IMG/VR virus record: IMGVR_UViG_3300034152_000556
Location: 44,709 to 108,708 of that record
Origin: a virus
Length of the DNA: 64,000 nt
Strand: one strand, 5' to 3'
The translations under genes and the position numbers were made by a program. Positions 1 to 7,217 of the stretch are shown here, one piece after another. How positions within the stretch are numbered: the stretch's first letter is position 1; each line of letters opens with the position of its first letter. Below the pieces are notes generated by a model. That model saw nothing but the letters and a program-made list of their open reading frames with translations, searched no databases and had not been told where the DNA came from.

Positions 1-76
1 TATAGTCGTCTTGTCGAAGAGTGAAGATGTTTCTTTCTGGGTTTTGAATCTTAAAGATTGGGTTTATAATCTTCAC
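1..76 (-). CDS. Start of an unidentified gene, cut by the window edge
   Basis: A reading frame opens with GTG at 74-76 and stays open to the window edge, giving about 25 codons that begin MKIINPIF. Its GTG overlaps the TGA stop of the upstream RNA polymerase gene as GTGA, the same kind of coupling used elsewhere in the window. An AAAGGAG sequence sits about 10 bases upstream of the GTG. Too little protein is visible to assign a function. The start is inferred from the overlap and the ribosome binding site. Confidence 0.5.
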   Translation of the reverse strand, partial: MKIINPIFKIQNPERNIFTLRQDDY

Positions 77-2778
77 TGAATTCTTTCTCCTTTTAGTATT
101 TTATCAAGTACTCCTGAATAACGTCCTTCGTATAGTATTCCTTGCAAGATACTTCGCTTTGGATTAGAAAACGCCATTGATAGAATCCAACTTTCTTGAT
201 TTGGTACTGATTGAACACTGTAGTAATCTGGTTCAATCTCATTTCGGTTGTCTAGCAATCGCCATTTTCTGTAATTCTTCCACATTAGCTGAGCTACAAC
301 ACATTCATAATGAACATGATGTATATCGTTGTCATAGACATCAAACAACTCGTCTACAATTTCAGTGTATGTTTTTCCTTTAAATTTATGTAGTAAGGAA
401 GACACGGTTGCGAGATCACCGATGATGTCTTGCTGTCTCATATCTTCACTTTGTCTTTCGCCTTTAATAATTGCTGATCCTGAGGTATGAAATGTTCTCA
501 AAACCAATTGTGTTGATCTTTCACCCAGCGTTTGTGCAGCTAATATGCCGATAAATCTACTGTTTAAACTTTTATACAAATCACCATAACATTTTGTACA
601 TATCTTTGGTGATTTGCATAGAATAGGACTTCGAATTTCGATAGTTTTTCCAATTAAGGTGTCAATGTCATCTTTTGTTATCATAGAAAGAGTGCCATCT
701 GGGTTTTTCATCCATCGCTTCACTAACATAGAGGCTTTCTTTCTTGTGCTGACATTAACTTCTAAGAAATCGGTTGTGCCACAATCATCCAACGCTTCAT
801 CAAGTTGAAGGTTTGCTCCTGTAAATATCAATTTTCTTGATAGATAGCCAGATGTTCCCGTATTAAGAGCAACATCAAGAAGCCCTTTTCTACAACCATA
901 GGTTGAGTAGAAAAATTCTTCTTCAGTCAATCCTTCAATTAGATTGTGTTTAATTGGGAGCGGCAAAATCTCACCATCGAAATTAGAGATGAAACCGCGT
1001 GTTACAATAAGCTGCTTAACTTGATCCCAACTACCTCTAGCCCCAGACTCTATCATATATGCATATTTAAAGTGTGATTTCATCTCTTTGGTTAGAGCTT
1101 TATCTGAAATCGCCTGTAACTGTTCTCTTACATTTGGTTTGTTATAGAGACTATCTCTATACTCTTTAACTCCATCGAATATACAATCTGGTAGAGACAT
1201 GGTACACCCAAATAGGGTTGAATATTTAAATCCGATTTTCTTAACATTGTCAAGAATATCCCTTGTAACTTCTTTGTTATATGTGTCTTTGATTTCATTC
1301 AGAATTCTCATTAGAGCCTTCTTATCAACGACACCTTTTACCAACCTGAAGTCTTCGGGGAGACACTGATTAAATTCGGCTTCTCCTTGCGTTACCTTCT
1401 CACCTTTTAATAATACCTTATCTTCAGATTGATGAAATTCGTTCTTTGTCAAGAAATAAACACCAAGAATAACATCTTGGCTTGGCGTGGTAGTTAGTTT
1501 TTCATTTGCTGGGCTACTCAGGTTATTTGTAACCAATATCTTTTCTCGTATTTCTGTTTTTGCTTCTTCAGTAATTGGTATGTAAACTGCCATTTGATCT
1601 CCATCAAAGTCTGCATTGAATGGGGGGCATACTAATGGGTGAATCTTGATCACATGCTCTAGACCAACTTTTATTTTGAACCCAAGCATACCCAAGCGAT
1701 GTAGAGATGGTTGTCTATTAAGAACACAAACTTCATCTCTTACAACGTCTTGACAGACTTTAAATAGAACGGGAGATTGCATATCAATACATTGTTCAAT
1801 AAAGTCAATTGCTTTATTTAAAAGTTTGAACTTACCAAGCTCGATGATTCGTTTTGCAACAGGCAGTTTATAGATTTCTAGAATCATCAAATATGGCAAC
1901 ACACATTCGTCTAAGTTTAATGTTGGGTCTGGCGTGATTACAGCACGACCAGAGAAATCAATTCTTTTACCAAGAATGTTTCCACGAATCAGACCTTCTT
2001 TTTTTGCCATCTTATCAAGTATCTGATCGTATAACTCTTTGACATTTTTCTGAAGTTGTTTGAAATAAGTGTAGTACAATTGTTTTTCTTTTTTGATATC
2101 AATGATCGTATCTAACATGATATCGCGTTTTGTTAAAATCTGGACATAATATCTATTGATTTTATCCATCAATTGTTTTTGCCCACCAGTTTTTGATGCT
2201 GGTCTTAGGTCGGGTGGCAATACTATGACTTTATCAATCAGAAGATTGTCTAGATTGTCTTTGATCACTTGCCATTCTTCGATCTCTTCTTCTAGATATA
2301 AGTCAGCAATCGTTTCTACCAATTTGTAGATTGCTTCAGTTCTTTCAAACTTTTCTGTTCCTTTTGGTATGTTATCGTCTGAGAGAGTCACAACTGGGAA
2401 CCCTTCACTGTCTAGATACAGTATGCTTTTCTCGTTTTTCATAAGATCGTCAAGTGCTCTCTTGATTAGTTTACCACCAAGATCGACTAGCAGATCATAG
2501 AAAAGTGGGTTGACAACGGATATGGGCATAATGATTTTTGCAAATCTCTTTCTTCTTTCGTCGCTATTTTCAATTTCGACTTTACAATCTGCACATACCG
2601 TTCCAGCTTTCGATACTCCGTGATATTTACCACACTGACATGTGTAGTTTTTTAATGGGCCAAATATCTGTTCTGAGAATAAGCCTTCGGCGTGAAACTT
2701 CTTTTTTCCGAAAACTTTTACTGAAGTAACCTCTGGTAGTTCTTCGCAAAATTGTTGATAGTTTAAGATTTTTGGCAT
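73..2778 (-). CDS. RNA polymerase beta' subunit homologue, copy 1 (901 aa)
   Basis: Catalytic largest subunit of a phage-encoded multisubunit RNA polymerase. The Mg-binding motif NADFDGDQ is intact at residues 388-395. An N-terminal zinc ribbon is visible (C47, C49, C62, C65), as are the conserved segment LGKRIDFSGRAVITP near residue 269-283, a second CxxC zinc site in the C-terminal third (ICTKCYGD) and the trigger-loop region (AAQTLGERSTQLVLRTFH). At 901 residues it is much shorter than bacterial beta' (about 1400) but spans the whole catalytic core, so it is not one of the split halves typical of phiKZ-like phages. No beta gene lies beside it; the only beta here is 32 kb upstream. It follows two small genes and is coupled to the next gene by GTGA. 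It could belong to a polymerase distinct from the one whose beta' is at 41161-44184. Confidence 0.95.
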   Translation of the reverse strand: MPKILNYQQFCEELPEVTSVKVFGKKKFHAEGLFSEQIFGPLKNYTCQCGKYHGVSKAGTVCADCKVEIENSDERRKRFAKIIMPISVVNPLFYDLLVDLGGKLIKRALDDLMKNEKSILYLDSEGFPVVTLSDDNIPKGTEKFERTEAIYKLVETIADLYLEEEIEEWQVIKDNLDNLLIDKVIVLPPDLRPASKTGGQKQLMDKINRYYVQILTKRDIMLDTIIDIKKEKQLYYTYFKQLQKNVKELYDQILDKMAKKEGLIRGNILGKRIDFSGRAVITPDPTLNLDECVLPYLMILEIYKLPVAKRIIELGKFKLLNKAIDFIEQCIDMQSPVLFKVCQDVVRDEVCVLNRQPSLHRLGMLGFKIKVGLEHVIKIHPLVCPPFNADFDGDQMAVYIPITEEAKTEIREKILVTNNLSSPANEKLTTTPSQDVILGVYFLTKNEFHQSEDKVLLKGEKVTQGEAEFNQCLPEDFRLVKGVVDKKALMRILNEIKDTYNKEVTRDILDNVKKIGFKYSTLFGCTMSLPDCIFDGVKEYRDSLYNKPNVREQLQAISDKALTKEMKSHFKYAYMIESGARGSWDQVKQLIVTRGFISNFDGEILPLPIKHNLIEGLTEEEFFYSTYGCRKGLLDVALNTGTSGYLSRKLIFTGANLQLDEALDDCGTTDFLEVNVSTRKKASMLVKRWMKNPDGTLSMITKDDIDTLIGKTIEIRSPILCKSPKICTKCYGDLYKSLNSRFIGILAAQTLGERSTQLVLRTFHTSGSAIIKGERQSEDMRQQDIIGDLATVSSLLHKFKGKTYTEIVDELFDVYDNDIHHVHYECVVAQLMWKNYRKWRLLDNRNEIEPDYYSVQSVPNQESWILSMAFSNPKRSILQGILYEGRYSGVLDKILKGERIQ

Positions 2779-2784
2779 AGACCT

Positions 2785-3027
2785 TTACTCTCCCTCACTG
2801 AAAAATTCATACATCTTTTTTGCTAACATAGCCAAATGTTCTTTGACTCTATTTGATATGATTCTGTCTAAGTCTGGCATTAGTTCATTAACAACATCTC
2901 TAATTTCATCTTGTGTTAGTTGTATTTCATTCTTCTTTATCGTTTCTTGAATCAGACTCGATAGATTCTCCTCTAGCATTTGTGCTAGAGTTTGCATTCT
3001 CTCGTCTTTCTCGTTCTTGTTCTGCAT
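2785..3027 (-). CDS. Small helical protein of unknown function (80 aa)
   Basis: I do not recognise it. It is a charged, mostly alpha-helical protein with a likely coiled-coil or helical-bundle character and ends just before the beta' gene. As drawn it overlaps the previous gene by about 100 bases, which is unusual here. An internal Met (residue 11 or 17) may be the true start, since no strong ribosome binding site precedes the first ATG. Its position immediately upstream of beta' allows a polymerase-associated role, but nothing in the sequence proves it. Confidence 0.5.
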   Translation of the reverse strand: MQNKNEKDERMQTLAQMLEENLSSLIQETIKKNEIQLTQDEIRDVVNELMPDLDRIISNRVKEHLAMLAKKMYEFFSEGE

Positions 3028-3232
3028 CCCGTAAACCTTTCATGATTTTGTATTTAATTTCTGTTATCTTGTAATCCCAAGCTGCTGCTATAGCAGTTGC
3101 AACTTTTTCAACAACCTTATTTAGTAACTTAGAGCCACTTTCTCGTATCAGCTGATCTATTTCTTCTACTCCCTCCTCCACTGCTTCTTCAAGTGTTTTC
3201 TTTTTTGGTTCTTGTTTGTCTTCCATACTCAC
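2927..3232 (-). CDS. Small acidic helical protein of unknown function (101 aa)
   Basis: Unrecognised. The N-terminal half is acidic and rich in Glu and Lys. The middle carries an amphipathic alanine-rich helix, and the C-terminal 25 residues are polar, probably disordered, and overlap the next gene in another frame. A GGAG-containing ribosome binding site precedes the ATG. It lies between the small E2-like gene and the beta' gene, so it may belong to either the ubiquitin-like cassette or the polymerase unit. Confidence 0.6.
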   Translation of the reverse strand: MSMEDKQEPKKKTLEEAVEEGVEEIDQLIRESGSKLLNKVVEKVATAIAAAWDYKITEIKYKIMKGLRDAEQERERRENANSSTNARGESIESDSRNDKEE

Positions 3233-3240
3233 GCTCCTGC

Positions 3241-3585
3241 CTATGTGATTTTTGCATATTCTTTTATTTCATGCCACGGTGTAAAGTAGCAAGCGTCTAG
3301 ATTAAATGTATAGATGACATTTTCTATCATCTTTTTAGTTGTTTCATTCAGTGGTAAATTCTGTAGGTTTTCAGGTAAACAAAGTTCCCTTGTTCGTGGG
3401 TCTGCATTAGGATGATTACCCAACAATTTAACTTCGTGGATTTTGTCAAAAAGTGTCTCAACGATATATCCATCTATTATCATAAATTCATCTAGCTCTA
3501 TAATTTTATAATACTCGTTTTTGTATTTCATTCGTCCTGGCTTGATTTTTTTCTTCACTTTGATTCTTTTTCTTACTTGCATCAA
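3241..3585 (-). CDS. Small E2-like (UBC-fold) protein candidate (114 aa)
   Basis: Candidate ubiquitin-conjugating-enzyme-like protein. After a basic N-terminus and strand-rich segments comes GNHPNADPRTRELCLP, with H58-P59-N60 followed by C69. This has the layout of the HPN motif and nearby catalytic cysteine of E2 enzymes, and prokaryotic E2-like families linked to ThiF and JAMM genes show similar 'HPx...C' signatures. At 114 aa it is short for a complete UBC fold (about 150). The gene is coupled to the upstream ThiF-like gene by a 4-base overlap and closes the ubiquitin-like cassette. The role is inferred from this motif and from context. The alternative is an unrelated small beta protein that happens to carry the motif. 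Confidence 0.55.
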   Translation of the reverse strand: MMQVRKRIKVKKKIKPGRMKYKNEYYKIIELDEFMIIDGYIVETLFDKIHEVKLLGNHPNADPRTRELCLPENLQNLPLNETTKKMIENVIYTFNLDACYFTPWHEIKEYAKIT

Positions 3586-4430
3586 GCAGCTCCAGTTTCA
3601 GGTATTAAAACAATATACCCATGATTGTGTAACGATATCAGATATGATGGATATTCACATGGTAATGTTAATAGAGACGTTAGACTACTTACCACATCAT
3701 AACCAGTTTTCAAAGTGTTTTGTGGTATTTTTGTCTGTGATATCGGTTGTTCCTGACTCCCAACGAACACTTCAATATCACGTTTTCTATTTTCTTCAAT
3801 GATTGGTATGATGTTAGTTGGTAAGTTTACGATCTGTTGCGCTTCAGCAGCGCATTCGTATACAACTTCACCATATTTCGGTTCGATTTTCTTTAGATAA
3901 TCCAGTTCATATTTCTGAATGGATTGTGTTTTTATTAGCTGTCTGATGGTCTGATTAGAGACCAGCATTGATACAATAAAAGCAGCATTGCGAATGTCAT
4001 CTTTTCTTAGATCAACAAGATATCTGCCGTCCTTCTGTTCTTTATATGATACATTCTTACGACAGTCAACGATAACATACCGAGAAGATATTGAAACTCT
4101 GACATCAATTATATCTTTTCGATCACAAATAATATCCCTGCAATCAAAAACGATATCGCCTTCTGGTATCTTAGTTTCACCTTCTATAAAAGTGTCATCA
4201 ATAGATTTGACAACAACACCGGGATTTTGATGAATGATGATATCAGTTAAAGCTGTAACCTTTTTAACACCAACATCGATGGGTCGATATATTGATGTTC
4301 CAAGGTTCTTCCACTCAACGGTATCAAAATCGATCAGGGTAAGTTCTTCAGTTTCGTCTAATCGAGATAAGCTATCCGCAAGAAAGCCACCAAGCGTTCC
4401 AAGTCCTGCAATTACAAAAGATTTGTACAC
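3582..4430 (-). CDS. ThiF/E1-like protein, second copy (282 aa)
   Basis: Member of the E1/ThiF/MoeB adenylation superfamily. The N-terminus has a Rossmann nucleotide loop (GLGTLG, about residues 9-14), the acidic strand end LIDFDTVEWKNLG that binds ATP ribose, and the 'DxGxxK' region (IDVGVKK). FDCRD occupies the position of the usual DxxD(N) adenylation aspartate. Cysteines further on, such as that in YECAAEAQQ, are candidates for thioester formation. It is more diverged than the E1 at 4971-5711. It follows the ubiquitin-like gene after a GC hairpin and overlaps the small E2-like gene. It could be a second E1 with another substrate, or half of a two-subunit E1. Confidence 0.8.
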   Translation of the reverse strand: MYKSFVIAGLGTLGGFLADSLSRLDETEELTLIDFDTVEWKNLGTSIYRPIDVGVKKVTALTDIIIHQNPGVVVKSIDDTFIEGETKIPEGDIVFDCRDIICDRKDIIDVRVSISSRYVIVDCRKNVSYKEQKDGRYLVDLRKDDIRNAAFIVSMLVSNQTIRQLIKTQSIQKYELDYLKKIEPKYGEVVYECAAEAQQIVNLPTNIIPIIEENRKRDIEVFVGSQEQPISQTKIPQNTLKTGYDVVSSLTSLLTLPCEYPSYLISLHNHGYIVLIPETGAA

Positions 4431-4464
4431 TGTTCAAAGCTTCCTCCGATCTGTTTGATGTTTG

Positions 4465-4490
4465 GGGGGATTCCCCTAAGAGAATCCCCC
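4465..4490 (-). terminator. GC-rich hairpin after the ubiquitin-like gene
   Basis: A perfect 9-bp inverted repeat (GGGGGATTC/GAATCCCCC, 8-base loop) lies 20 bases after the stop of the ubiquitin-like gene and before the next E1-like gene. No T run follows on the minus strand, so it is probably not a full terminator. It could instead stabilise the 3' end of the ubiquitin-like mRNA or attenuate read-through. A similar hairpin follows the SSB-like gene at 26074-26096. Confidence 0.6.
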
Positions 4491-4509
4491 GTCCCGGTAA
4501 TGACCGCTG

Positions 4510-4995
4510 TTAGCAGCCTTTCTTACCCGCTTTTTTCATGAATTCCAGTTTGTCCTGGTCTTGCAACGTATAGCTGTCGTTGACTTTGCTGCCATTGACA
4601 ATGGCATCGGCTGCGGCGTCGATGTTCAGGACATCTCTCAGGAATGCTTTCACTTCACCAACAGGTTTTCCCACTACTGGGAAGTTTCCTGAAGAAGCAC
4701 CACATGAAACTTGAATTGTGGTGCTGAAACCGGCTGGACCGGCGCTCTTGTCGGTTTGCACGGTTTTGAATCCTCCGTGCATTTCGCTGATGGGGCCTGA
4801 GCTTGGTGCCGCCACTGCGAAACCGGCTGGAGCGGCGCCCGGTTTGACCGGATTGGATGCTTGGTATTCCAGAATAGCGCTGATCACGACATCCTTCGGT
4901 TTCTTGGTGATACCGGCGATGCCCATCTCGTGATAAGCCATTCTTTTCAGTTCTTTTGCTGACATGTCTTCTAGTTGTGCTCTTGAGTAACGCAT
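4510..4995 (-). CDS. Ubiquitin-like beta-grasp protein fused to a SAP/Rho-N-like helical domain (161 aa)
   Basis: Likely the protein modifier of the cassette. Residues 1-45 form a small helical domain with the pattern of SAP/HeH/Rho-N nucleic-acid-binding folds (LEDMSAKELKRMAY...GITKKPKDVVISAILEYQ). Residues 46-90 are a Gly/Ala/Pro linker. Residues about 92-161 look like a ThiS/MoaD/ubiquitin beta-grasp domain ending in KKAGKKGC. The terminal Gly-Cys suggests that a trailing Cys must be removed to expose a C-terminal glycine, or that the Cys itself takes part. It starts with ATG behind AAGGAG and overlaps the E1 gene by 25 bases. The gene is visibly more GC-rich than its neighbours, fitting either high expression or separate origin. 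It resembles PRTRC protein C in role, but that family usually has no such N-terminal domain. Confidence 0.75.
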   Translation of the reverse strand: MRYSRAQLEDMSAKELKRMAYHEMGIAGITKKPKDVVISAILEYQASNPVKPGAAPAGFAVAAPSSGPISEMHGGFKTVQTDKSAGPAGFSTTIQVSCGASSGNFPVVGKPVGEVKAFLRDVLNIDAAADAIVNGSKVNDSYTLQDQDKLEFMKKAGKKGC

Positions 4996-5711
4996 ACGTT
5001 TTCTCCTTCACTTACTTGCGTAGTTGTGGTGGTTTTTGGTACTTCTCTGACCTTGGCATGGCAAGCCATTTTCTCAATGTCAAAGTAAATTTCGGAAACA
5101 TTAGTTTCCGCACGAATAACAACGTTGTAGAAAGCCCAGCACATTAGCGTAGCTACTCCTAGATTTGTAAAATACAGCTGGGGTTCTGATACAGATAGTT
5201 CTTCACATGACATCTCATGTGGAGACTTATCATCGGGTTCATCGATTTCTGGATGGTATGCACAGAGGTTTGGTGTTAGATCGCGACCCCCCTTTCGTAG
5301 ATATATTTGCACATTACCATCTATATAATCGTTCCCCCCTGAGATAAGACTTATATTGTTTAGGGTTGAACAATAGTCTGAGACGAGCTTGCGTGTCTTA
5401 TGATTATCGACACACATAAAAATCATACAATCCTCTTTGATAATATCTTCAACGTTTTCTTCTGTGATATATTCTGTAACTGTATCAAATTCGATATTGT
5501 CAAAAATGGCTGAAAGCTCTCTCGCCTTGATGGTGGCTTTTTTTCCAAGATCGAAGAAGTCTTGTCTTTCGAAATTCTTGGCTTCATATGAATCACCATC
5601 AACAAAGATAAATCTCGCTTGTTCTATGTCATGATTAAAATTGACATAACGAGCGAGTCGTTCGACTAGAATGGTTCCTATACCACCGAGTCCGATTACC
5701 ACTATTTCCAT
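4971..5711 (-). CDS. E1/ThiF-family adenylating enzyme (246 aa)
   Basis: E1-like enzyme expected to adenylate the C-terminus of the adjacent ubiquitin-like protein. The Rossmann loop GLGGIG is at residues 7-12, the ATP-binding acidic pair in VDGD at 38-40, and the downstream N46/R49 in the ThiF pattern 'NxxRQ', followed by DLGKKA. MCVDNHKTRK is the typical 'VDNxxxR' segment. A later SCEELSVSEPQ with a conserved-looking cysteine resembles PRTRC-type ThiF proteins. The length matches stand-alone ThiF/MoeB domains, with no extra catalytic-cysteine domain. It lies between the JAMM gene and the ubiquitin-like gene with tight spacing. It is preceded by AAGGAG. Confidence 0.9.
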   Translation of the reverse strand: MEIVVIGLGGIGTILVERLARYVNFNHDIEQARFIFVDGDSYEAKNFERQDFFDLGKKATIKARELSAIFDNIEFDTVTEYITEENVEDIIKEDCMIFMCVDNHKTRKLVSDYCSTLNNISLISGGNDYIDGNVQIYLRKGGRDLTPNLCAYHPEIDEPDDKSPHEMSCEELSVSEPQLYFTNLGVATLMCWAFYNVVIRAETNVSEIYFDIEKMACHAKVREVPKTTTTTQVSEGENVCVTQEHN

Positions 5712-5723
5712 TCACATTTCTCC

Positions 5724-7217
5724 TTATAGCTTTTTCAGGAATCGATTGAGACCAGATTGTAATCTCGTTCTTAGAGTATTTCCTTGAGTGGTCTTATCTA
5801 TGATAACTTGTGGTACTTCTAACTCATGTGAGTCCACACCCGATTTATCAGTTAGAAAATCGCCTGAGTTGAGATTTTCATGAATCAATGCAAGTGGATC
5901 GGTGTAGTCATCTGGGTGTCTTACTTGAACCTCACCTTCTTCTTCTGCGCTTGGGTCATATTCATATAGGTCTTGACCGCCCCTTTCATCTAGGTCTTCT
6001 TGTACATCTTCTTCTGTTGCGTCGAGACTCATCAACATCATTCCAAATTCTAATGCTGATTTTCTGTAGAAACACGTTGAACATGTGTAGTGGATGCGGT
6101 AAAAAGCATCATCCTCCTCGACGCTTCCGGCTGGGTCATCATCGACCGGTTCCGTGCAGACTTCCAATGTCCATTCAAAGGCTTCGTCCCGACAAGAGCA
6201 ATCGCTGCATACGAATTCTCCGGTCGCGTCTTCTGCTTTTGGGTCCTTTCCTTTTGTTGTATCTAGTGCTTTCACTGGTGCTTTCTGTGGATGAACTTCA
6301 TCAAACCTTCGACCCCATTTTGATTCATACCAATCGAATAACCCATCGGGGTCGATTATGGGGTCAGCGCCTGATGCTGGATACATGCCACCATAGTGCC
6401 CACCATATCCATAACCATAGCCATATGAATATTTGTAGGTTTTCTTTGTGACAAACCCAAGCCAGTTTTCATTGAACTGAATTTGATCTTCGGGAACTGT
6501 AAGCTTGAAACGACAATCCCATTTCCATTCGGTTTTCGGTTTTTCTTGCTTGTTCACTTTTGGCACAAGAGCACCATCTTTCCACACATAGACTTGTGCG
6601 CCCGCTGACGGGTATGTGGTTACTTTTGATTTCTCTCGTGTCTGTGTGATACCTTCCATATAGTCAAGCGGGTCAACCTTGAATCGCTTTTCATTTGCAA
6701 CAATCGATGCTGTAATACTCACCTCTTCATCTGCAACATTACCGATTGTTATGTGCAAGCCATCAAAGTGTTTTTCATCAGCGATATCAACACCAGAGTG
6801 AAAGGCTGAGAAGTTAGCGTGACTGTGAATGGTGCCAACTTTCAAATAACCATCAACAGTCAACTGGCGGTCATAGTCAATGGCTGCTGATGATACCTCT
6901 TGTGTTGGTGGTAGCAGAATGAATAGTTTTGTTTTTGGGTCGTATAGAATCAGAACCATTGATTCTGATTTGTGGGTTGCATATACCCGTCTGAAGAATG
7001 TAACTGTGGTGGCAGTTTTGTCAGCTGGTATCTTTGGTAGATGAACCTTAGCCATTTGTTCGACGGGTTGGAGTGTTGCCACTCCACCGTCGATTTTTGT
7101 AAGACTTTCCATGATACCAAGCTTTTTCTTCAGATAGAGTCCATCTTTTCCAACGATGTATAGAATATCATCGTTTGGCATCTCTTGTGTGCCATCATTG
7201 ATAAAAACTCTAAACAT
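5724..7217 (-). CDS. JAMM/JAB-domain metallopeptidase with Cys-rich C-terminal region (497 aa)
   Basis: Predicted Zn-dependent isopeptidase or deubiquitinase-like enzyme. The JAMM signature is present: H131-x-H133-x10-D144 (HSHANFSAFHSGVD), with E85 a good candidate for the catalytic glutamate. Residues 1-190 resemble PRTRC-type JAB proteins. The rest is unusual: a Tyr/Gly repeat near residues 262-280, a Cys cluster (CSDCSC ... CSTC, about residues 335-395) likely to bind zinc, and an acidic C-terminus. In this cassette it could trim the Cys from the Gly-Cys end of the ubiquitin-like protein, remove the tag from targets, or both. GGAGG lies 7 bases before the ATG, and the start overlaps the end of the large E2-like gene. 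Confidence 0.88.
   Translation of the reverse strand: MFRVFINDGTQEMPNDDILYIVGKDGLYLKKKLGIMESLTKIDGGVATLQPVEQMAKVHLPKIPADKTATTVTFFRRVYATHKSESMVLILYDPKTKLFILLPPTQEVSSAAIDYDRQLTVDGYLKVGTIHSHANFSAFHSGVDIADEKHFDGLHITIGNVADEEVSITASIVANEKRFKVDPLDYMEGITQTREKSKVTTYPSAGAQVYVWKDGALVPKVNKQEKPKTEWKWDCRFKLTVPEDQIQFNENWLGFVTKKTYKYSYGYGYGYGGHYGGMYPASGADPIIDPDGLFDWYESKWGRRFDEVHPQKAPVKALDTTKGKDPKAEDATGEFVCSDCSCRDEAFEWTLEVCTEPVDDDPAGSVEEDDAFYRIHYTCSTCFYRKSALEFGMMLMSLDATEEDVQEDLDERGGQDLYEYDPSAEEEGEVQVRHPDDYTDPLALIHENLNSGDFLTDKSGVDSHELEVPQVIIDKTTQGNTLRTRLQSGLNRFLKKL

Noticed and set aside
73-2778. Inteins or group I introns in the RNA polymerase genes
   Set aside because: Conserved motifs are continuous in all three subunit genes, with no inserted endonuclease-like segments.
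4655-5011. 118-aa minus-strand frame overlapping the Ubl gene
   Set aside because: Out-of-frame shadow of the GC-rich Ubl gene with low-complexity Arg/Ser content.
5888-6451. 187-aa plus-strand reading frame rich in Leu, His and Arg
   Set aside because: It is the antisense of the JAMM protein's C-terminal half. There is no ribosome binding site and no sensible domain, and all real genes here are on the minus strand.
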